DNA from: Diacronema lutheri
Lineage: Eukaryota > Haptophyta > Pavlovophyceae > Pavlovales > Pavlovaceae
NCBI GenBank assembly: GCA_019448385.1
Contig: JAGTXO010000001.1
Span: 2,046,001 to 2,110,000 of the forward strand
Length of the DNA: 64,000 nucleotides
Direction: 5' to 3'
Each line of letters begins with the position of its first letter. Within the stretch, counting starts at the first letter, position 1. The translations under genes and the position numbers were made by a program. Positions 50,777 through 58,990 of the stretch are shown here, one piece after another. The notes beneath the pieces were generated by a model, which was not told the origin of the DNA, made no database searches, and worked only from the letters and a program-made list of their open reading frames with translations.

Positions 50777-50850
50777 GGCCGATTAGCTCAGTTGGTCAGA
50801 GCGTGGCACCAATAATGCCAAGGTCTTCGGTTCAAGCCCGGAATTGGCTA
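50777..50850 (+). tRNA. tRNA-Ile (anticodon AAU)
   Basis: A 74-nt cloverleaf folded by eye: acceptor GGCCGAT/ATTGGCT (two G-U pairs), D arm GCTC..GAGC, anticodon stem TGGCA/TGCCA, T arm TTCGG/CCGGA, discriminator A. The seven-nt anticodon loop is CCAATAA, anticodon AAT at 50811-50813. Internal promoter boxes are intact (A box ttagctcagttgg, B box ggttcaagccc), with a short T run at about 50860 as terminator. The body closely resembles eukaryotic tRNA-Ile(AAU). Odd: position 33 is C rather than the near-universal U. No intron. Confidence 0.92.
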
Positions 50851-51067
50851 CGCATCTCCTTTTATGCTCTGCAGGCACCCTTTGCGTCTTCCGGCAGCTC
50901 AGGTGAGCCTCGCCGTGTTAGAGGGGTGGGTCGCCCGAGGTGCGAGCGGCGGTGGCATCGGAGCGAATGCGCGTTGCCGAGCTCTTGCCTGCCATGCCTC
51001 TCGCACTGGTGGCGGCAGGCTTCACGTTCTCGTTTCCCGCATCGGACCACATTCAATTTTGGTAACG

Positions 51068-52282
51068 ATGGTCCTTGCTACGCCCTGGGCGTCGCACTCG
51101 CCGATCGCCCTGCCGCAGGTGGCGCGGCGTGAGGGCCGTGCGCGAAACGCGGCATTCACGCGCTCGTTTGTCCAGGCGCGCCACGGCCAGTCCTCACGCT
51201 CCATGCGCTCCGCCGACCATTCGATGTCGCGCGCCGTGGCGGACGAGCAGCAGCTCGCGCGCGGGCTTTCCGACGAGGCGCAGCGCGAGGAGCGGCGACT
51301 GCGCTGGCAAGCGGAGCGAGGCGAAATCGACGCGCGCTTGCGGGCCCGCCGCGCCGCCGCGCTCGCCGCATCACCGCCGCCGCCACCGACGCTGCCGCAT
51401 CCGCCGGCGCGCATGCCGAGCGCGCCGCGGCCGCCGCCGCAGCCGCCGGGCGCCGCTGCGCGCGCGGGGCCGCCGGCGGCTGTGCGCGGCGCGGCGGTGG
51501 AAGACGCGTCGCTTTTCCTCTACCACCCGCGCATGCGGCTGCTTCCCATGCCGCGCATGCCGCGCGCACCGCGCGCGGCGGCGGTAGCGGCGGCGGGCGC
51601 CGTCACACGCCGTTCGGCCTTCGCGCGCGCGCGTGCGGCGCGCGCTATCCAGTCGCGCGCGCCGTCGCGGCGCGCGCGCGGCGTCGAGGCCTACCATATG
51701 TCGGGCGCGCGCGAATTTGCGCGCATCGCGCGCGCCGCGCTCGCCGCTCGCCGCGCGGCCGTGTGTGTGCAGCGCACGTGGCGCGGCGCGCGGCTGCGCG
51801 CGACGCTCGACGAGGCGGCGGCGCTCGGCGCAGCGCGGCGCGCGCGCGCGCGCGCGGCCGCGGCCGCGCTTGATGACGCGCAGCTGCGCACGCGCATGGC
51901 GCTGCGTATCCTGCGCGCCGCGCGCGAGCAGGCAGAGCTGCGGAGCCGCCGCCTGCGCGTGCTGCAAAACAACGAGGCCTTTTTCGCGGCGATGCGGCGC
52001 GAGCTGCGCGCGCACGCGGCGATTGTGCTGCAGCGCCACGCGCGCGGCCGGCTCGCCCGCCGCCGCGCCGCCCGCCGTCGGCGTGTCGTGCACTTCGATG
52101 CGGCTGTCAAGATTCAGTCGCATGCGCGCCGCCGCATGTCGATTGCGCGCGTGCACGCGCTGCGCGCGCGCGCGCGCCGGCAGCGTGGCGTGCATCGCCC
52201 CTCGGCCGAGCGGCTTCTACGGCGCGGCGCGCGCGCCCCCTCGCTGCGGGCCAGCATCGCGAGCTCTCACTCTGAAGTCTGA
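51068..52282 (+). CDS. IQ-motif (calmodulin-binding-like) protein
   Basis: 404 residues, single exon, start MVLATPWASHSPIA. The N-terminal 60 residues are basic and Ser rich, then a helical AVADEQQLARGLSDEAQREERRLRW stretch, a Pro-rich linker, and in the C-terminal half three IQ-type motifs: AAVCVQRTWRGARLR (about 240), AAIVLQRHARGRLARRR (about 325) and AAVKIQSHARRRMS (about 348). Long basic helices lie between. Such proteins bind calmodulin or centrin and often localise to cytoskeleton or flagellum. No further domain is recognised. Confidence 0.75.
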   Translation: MVLATPWASHSPIALPQVARREGRARNAAFTRSFVQARHGQSSRSMRSADHSMSRAVADEQQLARGLSDEAQREERRLRWQAERGEIDARLRARRAAALAASPPPPPTLPHPPARMPSAPRPPPQPPGAAARAGPPAAVRGAAVEDASLFLYHPRMRLLPMPRMPRAPRAAAVAAAGAVTRRSAFARARAARAIQSRAPSRRARGVEAYHMSGAREFARIARAALAARRAAVCVQRTWRGARLRATLDEAAALGAARRARARAAAAALDDAQLRTRMALRILRAAREQAELRSRRLRVLQNNEAFFAAMRRELRAHAAIVLQRHARGRLARRRAARRRRVVHFDAAVKIQSHARRRMSIARVHALRARARRQRGVHRPSAERLLRRGARAPSLRASIASSHSEV

Positions 52283-52395
52283 TGCCTTGATCAGTGAAGC
52301 CAAAGCAGCAGCGTTCACAATTCAAATGAAAAGCGCGCCAAGAGAAGTGGCGGTGGGCCGCAGTGGGCCGCAGGGACGCGGCGTGGAGCGCGTGA

Positions 52396-54476
52396 ATGGG
52401 CATCCAGGGCCTGCTGCCGCAGCTTAAGCCGATCATCGAGCGCTGCCACATCAGCAAGTACGCCGAGCGCCGCGTTGGCGTCGACGCATCCGTCTGGCTG
52501 CACCGCGGCACGTACGGGTGCGCGGTCGAGCTCTTCCGGCAGATGCCGACGCAGCGGTGCGCGCGCGCGCGCGCCGCATGCGCACGCCGCGCTCCGGCGC
52601 GCGTGCGTGCGCACGGCGCCCGTCATCGTAGGGCCGCGCGTGCGCGTGCCCGCGCCCGCGCCCGTGCCCGCGCCCGCGCCCCAGGCACGTGGCGTACTGC
52701 GTGCGCCTCGTCGAGATGCTCAGGCACCACCGCGTCGTCCCCGTGCTCGTCTTTGACGGCGGCGCACTCGGCGCCAAGGCGCACACGGCGACGAAGCGAC
52801 GCGCGGCGCGCGACGCGGCGCGCGAAACGGCGCGCGGCTGCGAGCGCGAGGTGTACGCGCTCGAGGCGCGCCTCGCGGCGGTCCCGCGCCCACCGCCCGC
52901 GGCCGTCGAAGCACTGCGTGCGCAGCTCGCGGCCGCGCGCAAGGCGTTTGAGGAGGCGTGCCAGGCGTGCGTCGAGGTGACGCCCGAGCATGCGCTGCAA
53001 CTGATCGGCCGTCTGCGCGAGCTCGGCGTCGAGTTCGTCGTCGCGCCGTACGAGGCGGACGCGCAGCTTGCCTTCCTCGCGCGCTCGGGCGGTGTGGAGG
53101 CCGTTTTGACCGAGGACTCGGACCTCGTCGCATTCGGCTGCCCGATCATCCTGTACAAGCTCGATCGAAATTCGGGCGAGGTGAGCGAGCTGCGCACGGA
53201 ACGGCTGCAGGAGGTCGGCGCGCCCTTCTCGCTACGCGGCTTCACGCCGCTCAAGTTCACTCAGATGTGCGTGCTCTCGGGCGCAGACTACCTCGAGTCG
53301 CCGCGCGGCCTCGGGCTCGGCACGGCGCGCAAGCTGCTCGCGCAGCACGACAGCATCGAGCGCGTGCTGCACGCGCTGCGACAAAGCCGCACTGTTGAGC
53401 TCCCCGCCGACTACGCGCCGCGCTTCGCCGCGGCGATGCTCACCTTTGCGCACCAACGCGTCTACGACGCGAGATCGCAGTCGCTCGTGCCGCTCACACC
53501 GCTGCCCGACGGGCTCGGGTTGCCTCAGGCCGAGCTCGACGCGATCATCGGCGCAGACCTGCCGCCGGATGTCGCGCATGGCGTCGCCACGGGCCAGCTC
53601 CACCCGAGGACTCACCGGCCGTGCGGCAGCGGCGCGCGCGCACGACGCGTGCACGGCGGAGCGGCTGACGCCGCGCAGGCAAGCGGCGGTGCCGACGCCG
53701 ACGCCGACGACGCCGACGACGCCGACGCCGACGTGGGCTCCGACGCCGCCGACGCCGCTGATGGTGTTGGCGACACAGCCGAGGCGCACGCCGCGCCCGA
53801 CGCGGCGCTCGCGCGCGCGCTGCCCGCGCCGCGCGTCACCTCCCAGTCGCTCGCGAGCGCGCTCGCGCTGGGCGGCGGAAGCGGTGGCGGCAAGGAGCTG
53901 CGGCAGGCGCGCGCTGTATGTCCGCCCGCGAGCGCAGCGCGGCGCGCGCTCGTCAACCCGTTCCATCGCGCGCCAGAGCCGACCGTCAGCATCTTTGAGA
54001 CGGCTCGGCCCGCCGGCGGCCGCACCGCGCACCGCGCCCCAGCGCTAGAAGGCAGCTCGCCCGACCCGGTCGCCGCGCGGCTCACGGCGCGCTTCGACGC
54101 AACCGCCGCCTCCCCCCTTGGCGCGGGTTCGGCGCCGCGCGCGCCGCCGGGCGCCGAGCGACCGCCGCCACGCGCCGCCGAGGCGCTGTGCGCGCACTGT
54201 GCGTACACGAATGCGCGCGGCGCGCACGTGTGCGTCGCCTGCGACCGTCTTCTCGGCCCCGCGCGAGCGCGCTTCGCGACGCCGGCGAGCGCGCACGCCG
54301 CGCGCGCTGCAGTGGGTGGTGGTGGCGGCGCGCGCGCGGGCAAGCGGCCGCTTGGGTTGTGCGCCGGCGGGCCAGCGCTGGCGCGCACCAAGAGCGCCAT
54401 CCAGGGAGCGCTGCCCGCACGCACCGCCGGCCGGCCAATTGCGAGCTATTTCGTTCCGGCGAAGGCCGCGAGGTAA
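52396..54476 (+). CDS. EXO1: EXO1-type 5'-3' exonuclease (XPG/RAD2 family) with RanBP2-type zinc finger
   Basis: Two exons, 52396..52556 and 52685..54476, 650 residues; donor GTGCGC, acceptor CCCCAG. N domain: MGIQGLLPQLKPI, RVGVDASVWLHRG (metal Asp), PVLVFDGG (metal Asp). I domain: APYEADAQLAFLARSG (Glu, Asp), LTEDSDLVAFG (two Asp), LSGADYLESPRGLGLGTA (Asp and helix-two-turn-helix). All catalytic acids are present. EXO1 acts in mismatch repair, end resection and recombination in the nucleus. After about residue 300 it is disordered, with an acidic DADADDADDADADVG stretch, and unusually has a CAHC..CVAC finger (about residues 554-575, with N-A-R-G spacing of RanBP2/NZF fingers). The end, RPIASYFVPA, looks like a weak PCNA-binding (PIP-like) motif. 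Confidence 0.9.
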
Positions 54477-54496
54477 CTCAACGCGGGGGGTGGATC

Positions 54497-55477
54497 TCAC
54501 TGCACACCAAACGCCCGCGCCCACCAGATCCACATGAGGCTGCCGACATAGTTGTTGCCCAGCCGGAGCGCGGCAGAGAGGGCGCCCGTGCCGTGCGGCA
54601 GCCGTGGGAGGAGCGAGGCCTCGATCGCGTTGACGAGCTGGTAGCGCGTGGAAGAGGACGCCGCGACGAACGCGCCATACGCGAGCGCCGTGCTGAGCAC
54701 TGGCGCGAGCTGCACATCTGGCGCGCGACCCGTTATCTGCTCGCGCGCCATGACGAGCGCTTTGGTTGCGCTCGCGCCGAGCGCGGACGACGCGATGCCG
54801 ATGGCGCCAAAGCGCGCGGCGTTGATGACGAAGCACGCCAGGCGCTGCGCCGCACTGAAGGCGCCCGGCTGCAAGAAGGTCGCAGGCAACGACGCGACCG
54901 CCGAGCGACCGCGGGACGGCGGCGCGCAGATCCGCGCGGCGGGCGAAAGCGCCATCACGAGCGCGATGTTCGTCGCGACAACGAGCGCGAGATCACAGAC
55001 GACAAAGTCAACCTCGGCAAGCAGCCGGTCGCCGCGTGCGCCCACCTCGGCGGCGAGAAGTGTTGCGATCCCGAGCAAAGTTTCGATCGCGATCACGCTC
55101 GCGAGGCGCGGGTTTGCGATCAACCGGTCGCGCACGAACGGGCTGATGGCCGCGAGCGCGCGCAGGAAAGGGCTGTTGCGGATCGCCAGGTAGTTGCGCA
55201 GCTCGTCGAGCGAGAGCGCGCCCGTTGATAACGCCGCGCTCACGTCGCGCGGCAGCGCGCTGCGCGCCACCTTGGCCTGCTGAAGCGCCACCTTGGCCTG
55301 CTGCTGAAGCATGTCGTGACCGCGTGCGCCTCCACGAAGCGCGAGCGCCGCTCCCAACGAAGGACGTACATTGCGCGGCAGAGAGGCGCGGCGCGGGGCC
55401 GCGCCGCCGTCGCGCTCGGCCGGTGCCGCCGCGCTCGACGCGGCCGCGAGCGCGACGAGCCAAGCCGCGCGCAGCAT
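54497..55477 (-). CDS. RETICULATA-related (DUF3411) plastid membrane protein
   Basis: 326 residues, single exon, start MLRAAWLVALAAASSAAA, a signal peptide followed by a basic, Arg-rich transit-like region. The body matches the DUF3411 pattern: FLRALAAISPFVRDRLIANPRLASVIAIE, AAEVGARGDRLLAEVDFVVCDLALVV, LPATFLQPGAFSAAQRLACFVINAARFGAIG and SSSTRYQLVNAIEASLLPRL. Plant relatives sit in the plastid envelope and affect leaf reticulation and metabolite supply; the molecular role is not settled. Three to four membrane helices are visible. Convergent with EXO1, stops 20 bp apart. Confidence 0.82.
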   Translation of the reverse strand: MLRAAWLVALAAASSAAAPAERDGGAAPRRASLPRNVRPSLGAALALRGGARGHDMLQQQAKVALQQAKVARSALPRDVSAALSTGALSLDELRNYLAIRNSPFLRALAAISPFVRDRLIANPRLASVIAIETLLGIATLLAAEVGARGDRLLAEVDFVVCDLALVVATNIALVMALSPAARICAPPSRGRSAVASLPATFLQPGAFSAAQRLACFVINAARFGAIGIASSALGASATKALVMAREQITGRAPDVQLAPVLSTALAYGAFVAASSSTRYQLVNAIEASLLPRLPHGTGALSAALRLGNNYVGSLMWIWWARAFGVQ

Positions 55478-55808
55478 TAGTACGGGCGCGGGCAAGACAA
55501 CAAAATAATCTAGTTGAAATTCGTGATGCCGCATGCGGCATGCCCCTGCGGCCCTGCCCCGCTCGCTGGGAGCTGAGCAGCGCGCGAAAGGCGCGCGCCA
55601 CGGCCCGCGCGCCAAGACCACCATGGGCAGCTCACGGGCGCGCGGCACCAGGCGAGGAGAGCCGGACGCGCCCAGACAAGCCGCGACGAGAGCCGATCAA
55701 TGATCGACGCCTGTGGTGAAGTTGTGAAGACCATCGGCAGTGGCGTCTGCCCGGCTAGGTGCGATGCAGGGCCTTTGCTTTGTGGCGCAGCGCCTGCGCA
55801 TTCCCGAC
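55478..55808. other. 331-bp spacer between two minus-strand genes
   Basis: Moderately GC-rich with no convincing coding frame, RNA or repeat. A small palindromic patch (catgcggcatg, about 55530) is visible. It presumably holds the promoter of the RETICULATA-like gene. Confidence 0.5.
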
Positions 55809-56384
55809 TCACCGTCGCTCTCCGCCGTTGGCCGCACCCGCGCCCGTGGGCGATGCGCCGCATGCGCGCGCGCGCGCTGCCTCGGCAGCGCCGCGGGGCG
55901 CGGCCGGCGCGCGCGGCATCGGCCGCTCGGCTTCTCGAACGCCAAACCGGCCGCCGCTCGCGCCGCCGCGCCCGCCGCCGCCGCCGCGCCCGCCGGGCGG
56001 CGCGAGGAGCGGGTGCTGCGCCGCGCGGTCGCCCCGCGCGTCGTCGCGCGGCGCCGAGCGGCGTGCGCGCTCCTGCGCGCGGCGCGCGTGCAGGGCGACC
56101 TGATGCCACGCTTCGGCGGGTAACACCACCTCGCCGCCCTCCTCGCGCTTCGCCGCGTCCGCCGCGAGCACGAGGTCGCGCATCGCGCCGAGCGCCGCGC
56201 CGAGCGCCGCGAGCGTGTTGTGCTGCGCGTTGAGCGCGTCGGTTGTGAGCGCGTTGGAGCGCTCGAGCTGAAAGTTTTGCGCCTTGAGCATGTTGATGCG
56301 CGCGAGCGTGACGCGCTCCGCCGCGCCCTCCTCCTCGAGGATGCGCCGGAGGAGCGCGTCGTCCGCTACGGGCTCACCCGCCAT
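55809..56384 (-). CDS. Small coiled-coil protein, function unknown
   Basis: 191 residues, single exon, start MAGEPVADDALLRRILEEEG. Residues 5-75 form a regular coiled coil (ARINMLKAQNFQLERSNALTTDALNAQ), then a helix ending with ALGAMRDLVLAADAA. A short EVVLPAEAWHQVALHARRAQERA segment follows; the rest is Arg/Gly/Pro/Ala rich and disordered. It has the look of an assembly or adaptor subunit. I do not recognise the family. Its ATG lies 10 bp from the ATG of the divergent gene. Confidence 0.6.
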   Translation of the reverse strand: MAGEPVADDALLRRILEEEGAAERVTLARINMLKAQNFQLERSNALTTDALNAQHNTLAALGAALGAMRDLVLAADAAKREEGGEVVLPAEAWHQVALHARRAQERARRSAPRDDARGDRAAQHPLLAPPGGRGGGGGRGGASGGRFGVREAERPMPRAPAAPRGAAEAARARACGASPTGAGAANGGERR

Positions 56385-56394
56385 CGCACTCGCG

Positions 56395-57427
56395 ATGGCG
56401 GGCGGTGCGTGGATGGTCGCGCTCGCGCTTCTCGCGCCTGGGTGGACGGGGCTGCGCGCGCGCGCGCCATCGCCGCGGCTGCGCGGCGCGCGCAGCGCGG
56501 CAGCGACGCAGATGTGCGCGTTGCCCGCTCGCGCGGACGACGAGCTCGTCGACGCGCTCATGGCCGCCGCGCGCGCGGGCGACGTGACGGCGGTCGACGA
56601 TGCGTTCGACCGCGTGCCGCACGCGTCGATGGTGCGCGTGCACGAGCTGGCAGCGCAGGGCGTCATGGACGCAGTGTGGGTTGTCCGCTGCATGGAGGAC
56701 GTGATGCGCTCGCGCATGGCCGACGGGGCCTCCAAGCTGCGCGTGCTGCTCGAGTCGGGCGAGATCACGCGTATGGACGCAGCGCTCTCGCGGCTCGTGC
56801 GCGACGGCGGCGCGGACACGGCGTTTAACCTGGTTCTCGCGAGCAACCTCGAGCACGCGCGCGCAGCATGCGATGAGACCATGGCGCAGCTCTACACCCA
56901 CCTCTCCACGCGCGTGCAGGAGGAGCTCGAGAAGCGCGCAGCGCCCGCGGTCGGGCTGCTCCACCGGCTGCTGCGCACGCCCGACGCGGGGCTGCGCGAG
57001 CGCGTGCTCGTCGACTTTCTCGCGCCCAAGACGAGCGTGGCGCTGCCCGGCGCCGAGCCCATCGCGCTCGCGACGCCCGCACCGCCAAAGGTGACGGCCG
57101 CCCAGTTTGGCGACGCCGTGCGCGGCGCGGTCGCGGCGCTCGCGAGCGTCGAGCTGCGCGGCGAGACCGTCGCCGAGTCGGTCGAGGAGTGCCGCGCCGT
57201 CGCCAAGCAGGCGCGCGAGGTTGTCGCGCAACACTGCACCGCCGACGAGCTCGACGCCTTCTCGCGGCAGCTCGCGCCCGTCTGTGCGCGCCACGCCGCG
57301 CGGCGCGCCGGCCGCGCGGCGCGCCGGCCGCGCGCTGCGCCTCCGCGCCGCAGACGCGCTCATGCGCGCACGCCACTCCGCCACGCCCGCGCGCGTCACA
57401 GTCGCGCCCTTCCAGGCGCGCCAGTAG
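56395..57427 (+). CDS. Putative plastid-targeted protein, unknown function
   Basis: The preferred model has two exons, 56395..57283 and 57402..57427, 304 residues; donor GTGCGC, acceptor TCACAG, intron 118 bp. Unspliced, the frame would run on to 57462 through an Arg/Ala-rich stretch that looks like intron. The N terminus is hydrophobic (WMVALALLAPGWTG) then Arg/Ala/Ser rich, as in signal-transit peptides for a secondary plastid. The mature part is helical: ADDELVDALMAAARAGDVTAVDDAFD, HELAAQGVMDAVWVVRCMED, then QLYTHLSTRVQEELEKR and VGLLHRLLRTPDAGLRERVLVDFL. The repeated helices suggest an all-alpha fold. No known family is recognised. Confidence 0.6.
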
Positions 57428-57647
57428 TAGCTCCAAGCCGCAAGGCAGGTAGGTTGCGCTGATGAGAGTTCAACGCTCTTTTTGAATTTGAAAATTTTGG
57501 ATTCGCAGTTCGCACCCTCCAAAATCGGGCGCGCGGCGGTTTCGGCTGCCGCCGCCGCGGGCAATGAGCACGTTCCGTTGTTACGACCCCGTCCGACGCA
57601 CAAAGGCGCGCTGACGCCGTTCGCGGGCGAAAACGCGCGCTCGCCCC

Positions 57648-58848
57648 ATGGTGGACGGCAAGCTCAGCGTCGCTGTCGTCGGGCTGGGCCGCGCGGGGCA
57701 CGTGCACCTGCGCAGCCTCGTGTCGCTCTCGACCAAAGCGCGCATCGCATGGGTCGTCGACTTGAACGCGGAGACCGCCGCGCGCGTCGCAGCGGTGCAC
57801 GAGTGCAAGGCCACGACCGACATTGACGACGCGCTCGCCGACGCCGACCTCGACGCGGTGATCATCTGCTCGGCGACGTACACGCACTTCGACTTCACCA
57901 TGCGCGCGCTTAACGCGCGTAAGGCCGTCTTTACCGAGAAGCCCATCTCGCACGACCCTGCGGAGCTCGAGGAGGTGCTCGACGTCGCGATGCGCTCGAA
58001 CCTCGTCTTTTGCACGGGCTACCAGCGGCGGTGCGACAAGAACTTTCGCGCGCTTAAGCAGCAGCTGGACAGCGGCGCGATCGGCAGCGTGCGCCTCATC
58101 AAGTGCACCTCCAGGTGCGCGCCGCTCGCAGGCCGCGCGCGCGCGCCGCGCGCCGCGCCCGAGCACGCGCTGCGCCCCGCACCGCGCTCACGCCGCGCCT
58201 CGACGTTCGCGCATCGCGTGCGTCCGCAGGGACAATCCCGAGCCGCCGATCGAGTACCTCAAGGTCTCCGGCGGCATCTTCCACGACATGCTGTGCCACG
58301 ACTTTGACATGCTGCACTTCTTGACGGGAGAGTTCCCCGAGACGGTCTACTCTGTCGGTCACTGCTACAACCCGCAGATCGAAGCGATGGGCGACTGCGA
58401 CACGGTGGTCGTCACGCTCAAGTACGCGTCGGGGCTGCTCGCGACGGTAGACACGAGCCGCGTCGCCTGTTACGGTTACGACCAACGCATCGAGGTCCTC
58501 GGCGAGCTGGGCATGGCCCAGGCGAATAACGAGCACGAGTCGACCGTCACGGTCGCGACCGCGCGCGGCTACGTCGGCGCAAAGTCGGCCTTCTCGTTCC
58601 CCGAGCGGTACATGCACACGTACCTGACGGAGATCGCCGAGTTTGTCGAGCAGGTCAAGGCGCGCCGCCCTGACCCTGAGGCCGTTACGCGTCGTCACGT
58701 GATTCTGGAGAAGGTGACGACGGCCGCCGAGCTCTCGTGGCGGCTCAAGCGCGAGGTGCGCATTGCCGACGTGGATGAGCTGCGCGACAAGGTGCCTGTC
58801 TCGACGCTGCACGGCCCCGTCAAGACCAAGGTCCCGCTCGCCGCCTAG
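57648..58848 (+). CDS. Gfo/Idh/MocA-family NAD(P)-dependent oxidoreductase, inositol 2-dehydrogenase-like
   Basis: Two exons, 57648..58114 and 58230..58848, 361 residues; donor GTGCGC, acceptor TCCGCAG. The N-terminal Rossmann domain has VAVVGLGRAGHVHL and VVDLNAETAARVA (Asp at the end of strand 2, favouring NAD), then AVIICSATYTHFDF and the EKPISHD catalytic Lys motif. The C-terminal domain has RRCDKNFRALKQQL, GGIFHDMLCHDFDMLHFLTGE (Asp/His catalytic pair) and a long beta sheet. This resembles myo-inositol dehydrogenase (iolG). The substrate is inferred only from this likeness; other polyols or sugars are possible. No targeting peptide, so cytosolic. Confidence 0.88.
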
Positions 58849-58990
58849 GCTGCCCGGCGCGCGGGGGTCAGGTGCACAACAGTGCGTCCGCACCTCGGCC
58901 CTCCCGCGCCTGGGCGCGCGCCCTCTGCCGCCGCGCCGCGCTTCCACACGGCTGACGTCAAGAAGTTGCAGGGTGCAACAAAAAGTTGGT

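Noticed and set aside
54688-55228. Plus-strand frame over the RETICULATA-like gene
   Set aside because: Shadow of the minus-strand gene, whose DUF3411 pattern is clear.
57284-57462. Unspliced C terminus of the plastid-targeted protein
   Set aside because: The Arg/Ala-rich extension looks like translated intron; a GTGCGC/CACAG intron of typical size gives a short, cleaner end. Not certain.
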